Shown: positions 33,211 through 45,759 of the stretch, in pieces
Layout of the letters: each line of letters starts with the position of its first letter
Numbering within the stretch: the first letter of the stretch is position 1
NCBI GenBank assembly: GCA_036768485.1
Contig: JAVLUZ010000150.1
Coordinates: 868,001-932,000, forward strand
DNA from: Mermis nigrescens
Taxonomy: Eukaryota; Nematoda; Enoplea; Mermithida; Mermithidae
Reading direction: 5' to 3'
DNA: 64,000 bases
Made by a program: the position numbers and the translations under genes
Notes under the pieces: model-generated
Databases searched by the model: none
What the model was told of the DNA's origin: nothing
What the model saw: the letters and a program-made list of their open reading frames with translations, nothing else

Positions 33211-34253
33211 TAGAGATGTGCTGAGGTCGCTATTTCTGCCGGGGCCGGGGCCTAGCCGGGGCCTAAGCTGTGCATTAAAATAGTCATTGAGATACTGAAT
33301 CATGCGAATATGGCGCACTACTTAATGAACAATTGTCTGATTTTCTAAATACCTATTCTACTGTTTCTACATCCATATTTTGAATGTATTTTACTCTACA
33401 ATTGAGTGTTTCTAATCTTTAAAACACGACTTATTCGGTTTGTCATAGGTGAAAACGCAATGAAACAGCTGTTTGTTGGTATTCCGGTGGCACGTGAGAG
33501 TACAGTGACGTGTTTTTCAGTTGAGCTTCTAACCTACATAGTATAGGTTGCACAGTTTTGTTTGTTTTCTTGCTTCACCTTTATTATTCTGCTGATTACT
33601 TTATGAATGGTTGCACGATTGGTCTGACCGTTTCCAAAACTAATCTTAGCCCATTTACACCTTCTCAACTTAGAACACACACCTGCTCATCGCAATTAAT
33701 AAGTCGTTTCGTTAAACTATAAAAAAACTTTCTTTAAGGTCCGCGTTCTCTTTTTTCACAACACTTATCTATTTACTCGCTGATTTTGATTCCCCATATT
33801 TCTCCTCCACCAGTCAGCTTTTAATCAGAGAGCATATAATTTTTAAATTGATTACAAAATCAGATCATATTTAAGATATTTTTCGAAAAAATTATCAGCA
33901 AGGAGTTTTCAACAAAATTCGAGTACTTTTTCTTTGTCACAATGTTTTCCTAATTTATTGCCACGATTCGAATTCGATCTATCTGACGTACTTATTTGTC
34001 ACTGGATTTCTTATATACGAGTATGCATTACCTGAAAAAAACAGATAGCTTACTCTTCATGCTCTTTAGGAATAATTATTCATCTGCTAGCTTGGAAATT
34101 GCTATTGCTTGGAAACGAATAAAGATCTTTCTGCTTTCTGACTGATAAAACTTCTCTTTTCGCAGTTACTGCGTACATTTTAATTGTTTTTTGCTGGCCC
34201 CGGCGCCGGGCCGCTCCTGGCTCCGGCCCGAGGCCGGGCCTGGCACATCTCTA
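33211..34253. mobile_element. hAT-like element with TAGAGATGTGC termini
   Basis: Ends TAGAGATGTGCTGAGG and GGCCTGGCACATCTCTA are inverted, next to GC-rich CCGGGGCC-type subterminal repeats. Flanks AGTTTGAT / GTTTTGAT. 1043 bp, no transposase frame seen. Confidence 0.75.
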
Positions 34254-34461
34254 GTTTTGATAAATAACTTTAATTTTAATGCACAGTCTTAAGAGCTTAT
34301 TATGATGTGATATTCACTAGGTTTTTATTTCTATGCTGCAACGAAATATTCAGCTTTGTTACACTTTTACAGATAGAGTCGAAATAACACATCAATTTTT
34401 CATTTCAGAATTATTTGATTTGTAAGAAGCGTAGACTAATCCGTTCACCATTGCCTTCCTC

Positions 34462-34464
34462 ATG
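34462..34464 (+). CDS. ELOB: ELOB exon 1 candidate, coding only the start codon
   Basis: CTCATG|GTAAGTAAG gives a perfect donor right after an ATG. Joined to exon 2 in phase 0 it starts MEIFFEICRHK, which aligns without gap to the family start (M-acidic-aliphatic-F...RHK). No other ATG followed by a good donor was seen between here and exon 2. It rests on splice logic only. Confidence 0.55.
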
Positions 34465-37400
34465 GTAAGTAAGTTTTCCTATGAAGTGTAAATCTGTCCA
34501 CTGATCAAAGATTGGGTAAAATCTGTGGATTTTCGTAACCACTAGTTTGTAATCATAGTATATAGTACCAATACTTTTATTAGGTATTGCTACGGTTTTT
34601 TGTATTCGGCAAAGATTTTTCACGATGTACAAAGACTTTTGGGGACCGTCTTTTTACATGTACAAAGATTTTTCGGAAGACAAAAACTGCAAAAAAGGTT
34701 CGAAATTCGCAAAAATTCTCGGCGCTCCGCGCCGAAATGAGCAATTGTGTGTTCTATATATCTTTATAATTTCAGAAATTGCATTTCGAAAGGAAAAATG
34801 CCAAATTTTTTGGCGCTTCGCGCCGTTTTGAGACGATTATTACTGATTTTTGCCCTCAGAAACCTAGAAATTGCTAAAATACGTAACCAAAGGTCGAACA
34901 ACTCTGTTTTTGCCACACTAAAATCGCTGCTGTACCATATTATAGTACCCAAAAGTTTGTGTGTACGAAATGTACAAAGACTTTTAGGGACCATCTTTGT
35001 ACAAGTTTCAAACGGACCTTGTACAAAAAAAACACTGGGTACTGCCCTACTCAACTATACGTTGTAGCCTTTTTCAAACCTTTAGAATTCAATTTAAGAT
35101 TGAAGGTAGGAATTTTAGAAAAGCGATTTTAAAATGCATTCCATGTCAAATAAGACTGGTTTTTAAGTACTTTATATATTGAAATAAATTTTATATGCAC
35201 GACAGAGCGTGACCTGTAGAAAAATTCCTGTGTTTAAAGGATATTCACTAAATCAGTTGTAAAGTGAGACAACATAAGTTGATACCGCGAGCTCAAAAAT
35301 TTCCGAGCTACACTACTGTCTTTAAAAATTACTTTACCCTATTTTCTGAATCTTTAAGGGGAAGAAGATGATTACCATGTCCTGCTGCTTACGTGCGAAT
35401 GGGCGTCCATCATACATGCACCTAATAAGGGATAAGAGGGGTATTACCTCCCGCTGAGGGGTCCGAAATTTAGGTACTTGGCCCAGAAGTATTGTATTTT
35501 CTAGCACTTTCGATTCGACTAATTTATTAAATAAACTCGACTTTTATTGTATAAAATCCCGGATTTCAACCCTGGCCGGCCACGCTGACCTTGCTCATCT
35601 ATGGCGTTCATCCATTTAATTTGATTTGCTTGTAAAATAAAAACTAAAAATTTCGCAATAGCACTTGTCTCCGACATGTTTCTTCACAATTCACATCATA
35701 CTTCATACATTGGTACATATATTATTGAAATCGACGTATCACACGCACGCGGACATAGAAGTGAGATAAAGTATGACCTATGTCTGAAATTTTTAAAAAG
35801 TATGAATTATAAAGGAAATTTTGGGAGACAAGCAAGGTTTCCCGCAGAATTTTCGAGCTCGATTTCAAATTCCATTCGTAATCACGCTAGTTACTAGACC
35901 GTGAAAGTTGATAATCAGTAAGCGTTAACACGTCGAGTATATTCAGTACCAATAGTTTTATTCGATAAAATGCATTTCACGTGCGACCATCTTTTTATAT
36001 TTGGCTGAAATTCTTCGGCTGTGCGAAGACTTTGAAATTGCCTTTAGATGATTATTCTACGTACATGCAACGATACGATTTTTTTTTGGGGGGGACATAG
36101 ATTTTAAAATAAAATTGTATATTTTTGATGCGTCGTGCTGTGTTTAGTAGTTTCCTGCACTCCTTACTTTTATAGAGCTCAAAATTAATTTTCACATAAA
36201 AGGGCAAAAACGTCAAATATATTCGGTTATTCCCCTTCATATCGCTCCAGCTTCCAGTTTAAAAAACATGAATTATCAAAAATATTCTTTTTTCACCCCA
36301 ATTTATTTGACGTACGCGTACTTTACTGTCTGTTGAAGATCTCTAAACTTGAATTGAATATTATCATAGAAATTTTAATACTACTTCATGCCACTCTTGT
36401 AACTTATTGTTTGATTTGCATCTACAGAGTCTCAAAATTAGTTTTCTGACGGATTGGACAAAATTTTCTTTACATGTCTATGGGATCTATACTAAAAATT
36501 ATTAAGTACTGTTTAAAATAAACAAACATTCTTAGTCAATTTCTTCACATGACTATTCCTGAACTTCCCGTCCCTGTGGTCATCCCTATCTTGCCAACCT
36601 ATTTGTATATAGGTATTTGTTGATTTGCAGGCCAGACAATGCATTCACTTAAGGGCTAAACAATCTCAATTGGGGGGGGGGCAAGGCGATCATTCGGGTG
36701 AGTTAAATGACTGGTTTTGGTCAAAAGCGTTCAAACCACGTGATAATGCACTAAAAAAGTAGGTTTTGCAAACTTTTACGACAGGAGTAAAAGATCAACT
36801 TTGAGGGGGCGACGGCCGTTTTTGATGTCTACATCTCTTATCCCTCTTTATATGCATATTCGTTGATAGGTACATGAGTTTATTATTGATTTATTCACTT
36901 ATTATGTCTTGCTTTCGTATGTATTTCAGGAAATTTTCTTCGAAATATGCCGACACAAGACTCATATATTCGTGGACACAGTTGAATCACGTAATGTTTA
37001 TGAGCTTAAGAAAATGATCGAAGGCATTTTAAAGGTTCATTTTTAAGCATTATGCTTTTTTATAAATAAATAAAGCATAATGTAGTTGTTTTAGGTTTCT
37101 CCAGAAAACCAGCAGTTGCACAGAATCAGGGAAGGTCGAAACGTTGGTGACATCCTCGATGACAAATTGAGTTTATTAGATGCCGGTTATAATAATCAGA
37201 CGGCGAGGGCTCAACAGCCCGCCTTGATTGGCCTTGCCGTGCGACAGAATGGTTAGCTAGTAAAAAGTGTGATTATTGTTTGACGTCATTTTTCAAGCAT
37301 TAGTTGCCTAATTACGAATGATATAGTTTTCTGTATGCATTCTATTGTATTCAATTCACAATGCAATGCAACGTTAGCAATCAGTATTTTATATTAGGTC

Positions 37401-38667
37401 CCTTTGTACGTGTACAAAGATGTCCTTAAACGTCTCTGTACTTGTATACAAGCAAAATTTTGGGTACTATTACGTGATACATTAGCGCTTTCAGTGTGGT
37501 GAAACTGGGTTTTCCGACTTTTGGTACTGCATCTTAACTAATTTTTGGGTTTCTGACAACCAAAAATACTGAAAAAAATTTGCAAAAAATTTGATATTTT
37601 CCTTTTTTTGAGCTTAAATTTTGCCATTATAGAGATGTGTAGGATAGACAATTACTCAATCCGGCGGAAATTTTGTGTTTTTAAGACCTTTTTACGATTT
37701 TTGTCTTCCAAAATCTTTGTACATGTACAAAGACTTTTCAGGACTGTCTTTGTACATTGGGAAACATCTTTGCCGTATACGAAAAATCGTGTTGGCAATA
37801 CTCATTTATTTTTTGAATTTAAGGCGTAGATACATACTAAACAAAGCACACACGATAGCTTATTGGTGTGGAATTAAATTTGATTTCCCCCCCGTTTTTT
37901 CACTTGAATTTTCGCAAACGTGAAATTTTTCAATTTTTCAAGATTTTTGGTAACCGAGATTGGACACATTTTAACATACTGTCTGAGACGCAATGGTTGC
38001 CGTTTTCGAATCCAGAAAAAATCGTTTCTTAAACATATTTTCATTACTGATATTCAAACTATGGCTTGAAGTCCAATCGAAACTTTACTTAACTTTTAAA
38101 CATTCAGTTGATATGTATATAATTTATCATTATACATGATTTTTGGGAATTCTCCCTAGAAGAGTCCCCTTCCAGAATTCGCGATTTTCTAAAAGGTTTC
38201 AAAAACTTCGTAGAAAAGGTGTTGTTTTAAACATTTTTAGGTATATATTTACTTTAAAATGTTAATTTTTCGGCGCTTCGCGTCACATACTTATTGTTTG
38301 ACTGTATTTTGTTCAATTCACAGAATTTTTTTCCATTGTTTTCGAAATATTCAATATTTTTATCTTCTACCGACAATAGGGCATTGTTAGAAACGCCAAA
38401 AATGGCGTTTTTGGTGCATATTTATCGTTTTTGAGCCCAAAAAGATATTTCGGAAAAAGTTTTTGGTTTCACCCCCACCAAAATTTCTACGCTGTGCATG
38501 TCTGGTGTAAAGTTAAGATCTTGTTCTGTATAGTGTATATTGTAGATGGAAATTTCGAAACTTGTCAAATTGATCCTGTGTCCGAACCTCCGCCTTTGCC
38601 CGACGTCATGCGCAGCAGCGCTCCTTTGGACGGAATGGGTCAGAAGCACGAAGAGCAGAGCATATGA
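34462..38667 (+). CDS. ELOB: Elongin B, four exons
   Basis: Exons 34462..34464 (start ATG, tentative), 36930..37034, 37095..37251 and 38546..38667 give 129 residues or 128 after Met. Exon 2 encodes EIFFEICRHKTHIFVDTVES and RNVYELKKMIEGILK, matching the Elongin B ubiquitin-like start (RRHKTTIFTDA, VFELK..VEGILK). Exon 3 gives SPENQQLHRIREGRNVGDIL, SLLDAGYNNQTARAQQPALI and GLAVRQN. Exon 4 gives the tail GNFETCQIDPVSEPPPLPDV then MRSSAPLDG, the usual Elongin B C-terminus with LPDVM. Junctions are phase 0, 0 and 1. Elongin B pairs with Elongin C as the adaptor of BC-box cullin-2/5 ubiquitin ligases (VHL, SOCS-box) and as a subunit of the SIII/Elongin A elongation factor, in nucleus and cytoplasm. 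The protein is about ten residues longer than the human one, all in the tail. Confidence 0.92.
34591..35037 (+). mobile_element. F4 MITE in ELOB intron 1
   Basis: Runs TTTTTTGTATTCGGC to CTTGTACAAAAAAAACACTG, flanked by GGTATTGC / GGTACTGC (7 of 8). It has paired GGCGCTCCGCGCC and GGCGCTTCGCGCC hairpins and TTTGTACA palindromes. It lies about 125 bp after the candidate first exon. Confidence 0.85.
35038..36929 (+). other. Rest of ELOB intron 1
   Basis: 35390-35600 is an F7-like repeat (AAGAGGGGTATTACCTCCCG, GACCTTGCTCATCTATGG), also at 48183-48600. The plus open frame at 35676-35897 and minus frame at 36240-36052 have no recognisable domain. The 36661-36669 tract is poly-G. Confidence 0.4.
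36930..37034 (+). CDS. ELOB: ELOB exon 2
   Basis: 35 codons after GTATTTCAG, ending AAG|GTTCAT (weak donor). The following intron, 37035-37094, is only 60 bp. Confidence 0.93.
37095..37251 (+). CDS. ELOB: ELOB exon 3
   Basis: After TTGTTTTAG; 52 codons plus one base, ending AATG|GTTAGC. It completes the ubiquitin-like fold. Confidence 0.93.
37382..37791 (-). mobile_element. F4 MITE in ELOB intron 3
   Basis: Flanked by TTAGCAAT / TTGGCAAT (7 of 8). F4 words AGGTCCCTTTGTACGTGTAC and CTTTGTACATGTACAAAGA are present. The GGCGC hairpins have decayed in this copy. Confidence 0.8.
38135..38505 (+). repeat. F10 repeat next to the ELOB exon 4 acceptor
   Basis: Shares GCGATTTTCTAAAAGGTTTC, CGGCGCTTCGCGTCA, AGGGCATTGTTAGAAACGCC and CTACGCTGTGCATG with copies at 20745-21110 and about 15350-15655. 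It ends about 40 bp before exon 4. Confidence 0.6.
38546..38667 (+). CDS. ELOB: ELOB exon 4 (C-terminal tail)
   Basis: After ATATTGTAG. The junction restores GAT (Asp). The acidic/proline tail with PPPLPDVM ends KHEEQSI and TGA. Confidence 0.93.
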
Positions 38668-39575
38668 TCAGTTGTTTATACACCGCCAAATGATGTTAAT
38701 TATATCCAAAACAGCTAATATTTTTAGCTCGAATTTATTTGCTTCCTTTACTCGCTTTCATATCTATTCCATTTCGTTTCAATGTTCAATATTTATTATA
38801 CAAAAATTCAGTAATTATTACGAGCAGCGGATGGGCGGCTTCGTCATCGCGAACATTCTTGCATTAGATAATGCTTAATGGGACATAAGTAATTTTCTTG
38901 TCTCATTTCAATTTATACATTACGTACCATATATATAATTACGTATGCTTCAGATTCTAAGCACAGCTGAAGTTTGAAATCATCTAAGATGCATTTTGCT
39001 CGCTTATTTTATTTCTTCTGCTATTAGTTTTATTGGCTTATTTTAATTTATATTGTTATAAAAATCAACTGCTTGTTTCACCTGATAAATTCCCACTTTA
39101 TATGTGATGTTTTGCATAAACTAGATTTATGTGAATAATGCCTATTGAAGTTATGCATATGAATGTGTACATATCTTGCTACTAGAAAAGTTGGAGTGTG
39201 ACTTTCATTTGGAATACGCCATACCATATGCATGTTTTTGCAAATTTCGATGGTAAGATAAGTTGTTTTTAAAAAAGTCATCAATCTGCCTTTGCTATTC
39301 ATACACATGTATGTTTCCTTATTTCGAAAGATAGAAATTTCGTAGCCATTCCTTAGCGCAGAAGTCACTAATTGATTTTAGAGGTAAAAAATAAAAATTA
39401 CGACTGCGCCTTTCTCGCCATGGTCTTAAGTTATTCTAATCTTATTTCGCTCAAGAATGACGTTTCATTTTTTGCTTCCTGAACCGTTTGGATGATCAAT
39501 TATAACAACTAACATGCATTATGCGTCTTTTATCGCAATAGAAATAAATGTTTTATCGTCTGATTCAATTTTTAG
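38668..39575. other. Spacer downstream of ELOB
   Basis: AT-rich, with the presumed ELOB 3' UTR at the start. Short frames on both strands are not convincing. Confidence 0.35.
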
Positions 39576-39784
39576 GATACAATAAAGAGACTTTCAGGGC
39601 CTGCTCATTCGCCTGCTGCTTCAAGCAAATTAAAATTAAGTCTGATGAACCTGAGTCACTTTTGCACCATAGAGTTCAAATTTTAAAAGACATTGAGACG
39701 GAATCTATAGTTTGTTTCACGAAACCTTGTGCTTGGGTCGATGTAAATCGATTACAAATGCGGTTTAAACAAATAAATTACGAG
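39576..39784 (+). CDS. Exon-like open frame, unassigned
   Basis: Lies between AATTTTTAG and GAG|GTAATT splice-like sites. One frame is open: GYNKETFRACSFACCFKQIK, then IKSDEPESLLHHRVQILKDI and ETESIVCFTKPCAWVDVNRL. It matches no family I recognise. Part of it (GATGTAAATCGATTACAAA) resembles 9780-9800, so it may be a repeat relic instead. Confidence 0.25.
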
Positions 39785-41159
39785 GTAATTTAAAAAAATC
39801 GAGTAAGATACTATGCATAACCATAGTAGGTTTTAGTAAGTTAAATTATATAACAGTGGGTTGCCTAGAAACCACTACTGTGGCCTTTTGATAGGTCACC
39901 GAAAATTGATTTCCATGCTCAAGGCTTTGAAAAATAGGCTATAGATAAAGCTATTATGCTCAAAAAGTAAAAAAACAGGAATAATACGAAGAAATTGAGA
40001 TGGTGCGTGCGTAATTCTGATTTAAAGCTCTAGGTAAGAGTGACAAAATTTCAAAACTGACAGCAGGTATGTTACTAGCAAAGAAAAATGCTCCGATGGA
40101 ACAAAAAGGACTTATATACTTGGAATTACGCATCATTAAAGACATAAAAGGAGGGACTATTTAAAAGTTACCTTTCTATGCCTGTGAAAGTTGTAGGAAT
40201 TTACTAAAAATACGACTTTCGCTGAAAAATGTAAACAAATCAAAACATAACCTGTGGCCTGTAGAAGGGAGTTGCATCTCCGACGTTGAAATAAATAACA
40301 TGGACAGCTTATTCCCAAAAGAGGCGATCACTAATCAAAAAGCGATATTGTGCATTCTTATGCTAGCATGGCACGCATTGCTATGGGGCAGCTATGAACA
40401 TACGTGGGCAGCAAGAAAATTCTGGGGGTGCAAGATTTTTTGAAGGTCGAAAAATGGCCTTAAAAGTGGTTTTATGGCGATGAAAACACTATTTTTCGAC
40501 GTGTCTCATCAAGCACTATCCATCGGCATCAAAAAATTGCGAAAAAACGAAAAAAAATTTTCAAAATTTGAATTCTGGGGGGGGGTATTTTGGTTTCTGA
40601 GGGGTGCCTACCCCCCAAACCCCCTCGCCCAGGTGTGGCTATGAACAAGGAGGTGTGCTTGTAATAATTCATTTATGGAGCCATTGACGATAATTAAATA
40701 TTGGTTTGATATTGATAAGAAACTACATCGGTTATTAAAACACATCAAAGCTTCCTTATTGTCTCATTTTCTAAGGCACTGAACAACGTTTTGTGAAGGC
40801 ACGCTTTTCTGAAGCCGCAGAATATACTTTGATTTTTTGCATTTTATAGCGGAAGTTGTTTTTTAGTAGATTATTACAACTTTCACAGGCTTACATAGGT
40901 AACTTTACCCTAGTCACCTCCTTTTATGTCCTTAATTGATGCGTAATTCCAAGTGTATTCGTCCTTTTTATTCCATTGGAGCATTTTTCTTTGCTAGTAT
41001 CCTACTTTTCATTACTATGATTTCATTAAATAAGTCATTAAACACATACGGTAACATGCCACGAAAATGACAGCAGTCCAAGAACGCGGTAAACAAGATT
41101 CTGAACATCTGCATTATCTTTTTTAAACAAGATAACCTTACCTTATATACACAGATCAA
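39785..41159. other. Spacer with an F1 copy
   Basis: Apart from the F1 element at 40399-40637 I see no gene. 39902-39946 carries the short dispersed repeat also at about 296 and 9866. Confidence 0.4.
40399..40637 (+). mobile_element. F1 MITE, exact 8-bp TSD
   Basis: Runs CATACGTGGGCAGC to CGCCCAGGTGTG between GCTATGAA copies (40391-40398, 40638-40645). Confidence 0.88.
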
Positions 41160-41660
41160 ACGTTTTCAGCATAAATTTTACTCAACTATTTGGTGTAAAG
41201 AACACTTACATTCAGATTTTTAATCCTAAAGTTACATGGAACATTTGACACAACTAAGCTTTTGCAATGCTCTGAAATTGAAGTTAATTTTTAGTGTAAG
41301 CTTTACACAACTACTGGGTGTAAAGAAAACATACAGTCAGATTCGTAATCCTGACCTTTCAGGTACATATTTTAAAAGAATTTCACGCTTTGCCCCGCTC
41401 TGGAAATACAATTAATTTGTATTGTAAACTTTACACATCAAAAATAAATGAACAGTGTAGACATTACGCGACTGCTGTGTGCAGAGAAGATTAGCAGTCA
41501 GATTCGTAATTCTGACATTACATAGCATATTTTGAAAAAAATCTGCAACGCTCTAGAATTTAAGTTAATTTTCAGTGTAAACTTTACACAACTCCTGAGT
41601 GTGAACAAGATTCTAGTCAGATTCGCAATTCTGATATTACTTTAATATTTCAATCAATAT
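41160..41660. repeat. Degenerate tandem repeat, about 4 units
   Basis: Words recur in order: GTGTAAACTTTACACAACT, then CAGTCAGATTCGTAATTCTGA, then TATTTTGAAA...TGCAACGCTCTG, then AGTTAATTTTTAGTG. Spacing is about 115-150 bp. Related GTAAA-CTTTACAC words persist to about 43620. Confidence 0.6.
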
Positions 41661-41857
41661 TTATGTAAAAAGCAACTCTCTACAATGGTCTGCAGACAAA
41701 TAAATATTAGATGTAAACCACTTTCCATTACTATTAAGTTTTAACAAAGCGCCCAAATGACGTATCACGTTTGACCCCTGGTACATTTTCAGACTCTCGA
41801 TCATGTCCAGACTCATAAGCGGAAAAGTCGGGAAAAATACAGAAACACGTTTAACAC

Positions 41858-42858
41858 CAGTGGCGTATCTAGGCTTTTCCTAAGGGGGAGGGGTACCCCA
41901 ACTTTTCCAAAAATAAGTCCAAAGATTTGCCCTTCACACGCGAAATAGCGTTTTTTAAGCGTTTTGCATTGTCTATTCTGATTCAAAATCCCTTTTAACG
42001 CCGCATTTTTTTCCAAAAATTTCGAAATTTTCGACAATTTCGTGCGAAAAAATGGCTGAACTTTTTGGCTTTAGTGAAAATCTGGCGCAAAGCCCTGGAA
42101 AATTCGTGAAATTTAGGCGGAAGGACGTTTAGCAGCTTGATTTCCTGTATTTGTAGTTTTGACGCGAAACGTCGAAAGTTTTTAAATGAAAATAAAAGAA
42201 AAATATGCTGGAATAGCTGTTCCTGCTGTTGAAATTGTTTTGAAACCCATTTCATGAGCAAAAATGGCTCCACGGCACTGTTTTTTGTATTCGGCAAAGA
42301 TTTTTCCCGATGTACAAAGACTTCTTCGGGACCGTCTTCGTACATGTACAAAGATTTTTGGAGAGACAAAAATTGCAAAAAAGGTCTAAAATTCGCAAAA
42401 ATATGTTTATAATCGAAGAAATTGCATTTGGAAAGAAAACGTCAAACTTTTCGGCGCTTCGCGTCGTTTTAAGACGATTCTTAATGATTTTTGCCCTCAG
42501 AAACCTAGAAATTAGCTAAAATACACTACCAAAGGTCAAACAACTCTGTTTTTACCACACTTCAATCGCTACCGTACCATATTAAGTACCCAAAAATTTG
42601 AGTGCACAAAATATACAAAGACTTTTAGGGACCATCTTTGTACATGCACAAACGGACCTTGTACAAAAAAACACTGCTTCAAGGTCGCAAAGAAAGTAAA
42701 TAAATGTCGTTAATAGGTATGCGCTGGAAAAATCAAGAAATTATGGTCGCTGACGGCCAAAAATCATTACAAATTACATATCCATTCTTTATCTACCAAC
42801 TCTTCTCGGCCAATAGGGGAGGGCGGCCGCTCCCGCGCCCTCCTCAAATCCGCTCCTA
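41858..42858 (-). mobile_element. F3 MITE split by an F4 insertion, exact outer TSD
   Basis: CAGTGGCGTATCTAGG at the left, CTCAAATCCGCTCCTA at the right, TTTAACAC on both sides (41850-41857, 42859-42866). Removing the nested F4 leaves about 600 bp, the normal F3 size. Confidence 0.85.
42276..42676 (+). mobile_element. F4 MITE nested in F3
   Basis: Runs CACTGTTTTTTGTATTCGGC to TTGTACAAAAAAACACTG, flanked by CTCCACGG / CTTCAAGG (6 of 8) from within the F3 sequence. One of the two hairpin segments is deleted. Confidence 0.8.
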
Positions 42859-44048
42859 TTTAACACCCCGATTTTTGACTTTACACCTCCCGAAAAACTT
42901 TTGTTTTGTAAATAAACACAATTTGATGTGACGTATACCCATTAGGAAATATTTTATTTTTATCTTATTCGACTTATTCCGACTTCTAAAAGGTGAAATT
43001 GACGAACAAAAAAGGGACAACAATGTATTTTTCTACCATCCACAAAATTGTAAACTTTAAAAATCTGAACTGAACTCCCCCATTGAGTGTAAAGAAATTT
43101 GGTTTGGGCCTGTTTGTAGCCCTCAAATCGTATTAAGTTTGCGTGTGGAAGATGGAAGATTTCTGTCCCGCAAATCCGAATCTCTGCGCCGTGCAGCCCT
43201 TGGAACGTATACTTTATTTCATTCCACTTAATTTGTCCCGACTTATAATTGGAGAAGTTGACAGAGAAATCTGAGACAAAACCTGTTTTCTACACCGTCC
43301 ACTAGAGTGTCAAGTTTGAAGCCCTAGATCTAAGTTCATATTGAGTGTAAAAAGTTTGCAGGCAAGCCGAAAGTTGCCCTTGAATCGTAGTTCATTTCCA
43401 TAAATAGGTTTTTGGTTAACTTTTAAACAAAGCTTAGGCAGACATAAACAAGTCGAAGGTGTTCAGAGCTTATTTAGTTGCCTACATTTAAAAAAAGCCA
43501 GACTAAACAGTGCAAAACTGAGTTAGAAAGGTCGTGTGATCGACGAAAATTTTTAGAAATCTATATGCTTTACGTTGCTGTAAAACTTTACACAATAGGT
43601 ATTCATTTAAAAAACAAAATACACGGGCAGCGAATTTTTTTAATTATCTTTTAAAGAACCTCACAATGCAGAAGTGTACCTTTGTTGCTGTAGGGGGGAA
43701 GACATATGTTGGGGGCACCCAAGTATATTATAGGTACGCGCTAACGCGTTACCTATGATGTCAAAGTAAAGGTCTATTTCTATAGGATGAAATCACAGTT
43801 TGTAAAAAATGGCAAAAAAAATCTGATAATTTGTGATCATTGATATATCGGACGAAAAATTATTATCGGAAGCATTTTTTGGTAGGTATATATTTCTGTG
43901 CGTATGATTGTCAAGCTTCTTATTTTAATACTAAAAATATAATCCGTACCTACCTTAATTAGCTAGTGCTAAAAATTTATCAGATCTGCATTTTTTGTAT
44001 CTAAAATAGTAATAAGATGAAAAACCTGAAATTAAGGAGCATTTAGCT
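42859..44048. other. Intergenic spacer before UTP25
   Basis: AT-rich. Scattered CTTTACACT words relate to the 41-kb tandem repeat. 43700-43760 has a GGGGGCACCC and a CGCTAACGCGTTAC palindrome. No gene found. Confidence 0.35.
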
Positions 44049-44667
44049 CAGGGGCTTGTTTAAGGTGGGGGCCGTCCCTCAATTAGCCCAAAATAGTTGG
44101 TGAGATAAAGATTGGATATGTAATTAGCAATGATTTTCGGCTGTCAGTGATCATAGTTTCTCAAATTTTTCTGGCGCTTCGCGCCGTATAATACCTATTA
44201 ATGACCTTTATTAACATTTTTGACAGCCTGGAAGTCATTTTTTGCTCATGAAATAGGTTATAAAACAATTACAATAGCAGAAACTGCTATTTCAGCATAG
44301 ATTTATTCTAACTTCAATCACAACTTGGAAATCTTCGACATTCCACGTCAAAAATACAGGAAATCGAGCGTTATATCAAGCTTCAAAGAATTCTTCCACT
44401 TAAGTTTCTCAAATTTTCCGGTGCTTCGTGCCGGATTTTTGCTAAAGTCAAAGAAATTTAATGATTTTTTCGCACAAGATTGTTTAAAATTTCAAAATTT
44501 TTCTTAAAAAAATGTTGCGTCAAAAGTGATTTTAAATAAACATATACCATGGAAAACTCCGAAAAACCGTCATTTCGCACATTAGAGCGAATTTTTGGAC
44601 CTATTTTTGACTGTTTTTGAAAAGTTGTGTCTCCGCCCCCGTTAAGAAAATCCTAGATCCGCCGTGG
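44049..44667 (+). mobile_element. F3 MITE upstream of UTP25
   Basis: Runs CAGGGGCTTGTTTAAGG to CTAGATCCGCCGTGG, flanked by ATTTAGCT / ATTCAGCT (7 of 8). It has a GGCGCTTCGCGCC hairpin at about 44173. It ends 330 bp before the UTP25 start codon. Confidence 0.85.
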
Positions 44668-44996
44668 ATTCAGCTAGTTTTCGTGAATTTGCGGCATTCT
44701 GTTCCGGCGATTTCGGTAAGAATCACATGGCTAATAATTAGGAGGAAAGTAAAATGGAAAACTTATTTTTCGCTTTTTCAATGTTTTACAGTCTTTCTTA
44801 AGTTTTTTCGCAGTTATAAAAATTAAAAATAACGAATTTTACGCTTTGTTTCTTGTTGTATAGCTCGTGAATAGCGAACGGTTTGTTAAATCAATTCGAT
44901 ATTTCTACTTTTATACATACATAGTTAATTGCCACTCCTAGTCCTACAGCATTTTTTTAGCTTAATCAGGTTTTCAGTGAATTAGTGAAATAAACT

Positions 44997-45759
44997 ATGA
45001 AAACCAAGAAAAGAAAAGCTATCGATCTCGACGAACAAGAACCACAAGAGCCGAAGGACAGTTTTACAGCTCGTTTTGGCTTTCCGCGAGACGATTTATC
45101 CGAAGAAAATCTAAAATCGAGCAGAAAACAAACGACAGTCATTTTACCAAAACTAAACTTAGTCTCCGTTTCCTTATTTTCCAACAGTAGACCTTTGAGA
45201 AGAACCGCTGATGATTCAGTACGCCTAAAAAAATTGCTAAAAGAAAATTTAGCCTTCGCAAACGAAACGAGAGCAATAGAGTGCGAAAACGGGGCGAAAA
45301 ATTTGTCAGCGATTCAAGAAGACGTATTCGATTTAGTGAGCGACTACAGGGATTTTTATTTGCCCCGTCAGCGTTTGGACGATGCGGACGAATTAAGAAT
45401 AGCCGTTTGCTTGCATGTGCTAAATCACGTACTGAAGAGTCGTAGCTTGGTACTGAAAAATAACGCTGCCCTGAAAAAGATGAAAGAACAAACGCGATGC
45501 GAGCAAGACGAAATCGCGATTCCTGCCAAGCGTCGAACTTTGGCAGAATGTGACGATGAAAAGAGTGAAGAAAAATGCAAAGATCAAGGCTTTACGAGGC
45601 CTAGAGTACTGTACTTGACGCCGTTTAGAAGCGGAGCCTTAAAAATCGTGAACGTCATTTCGGATTTAATGTTCGGTTCATCGGCGAAAGGTTTCGTCGC
45701 GAATAGGAAGCGATTCGAAAGCGAATATGGATATGACGCTGACGTAGATGAAGATAAAG
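44997..45759 (+). CDS. UTP25: UTP25 exon 1
   Basis: Starts ATGAAAACCAAGAAAAG. The N-terminal 254 codons run into the first helicase-like core (RPRVLYLTPFRSGAL). The donor is AAAG|GTCAGT. Confidence 0.92.
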
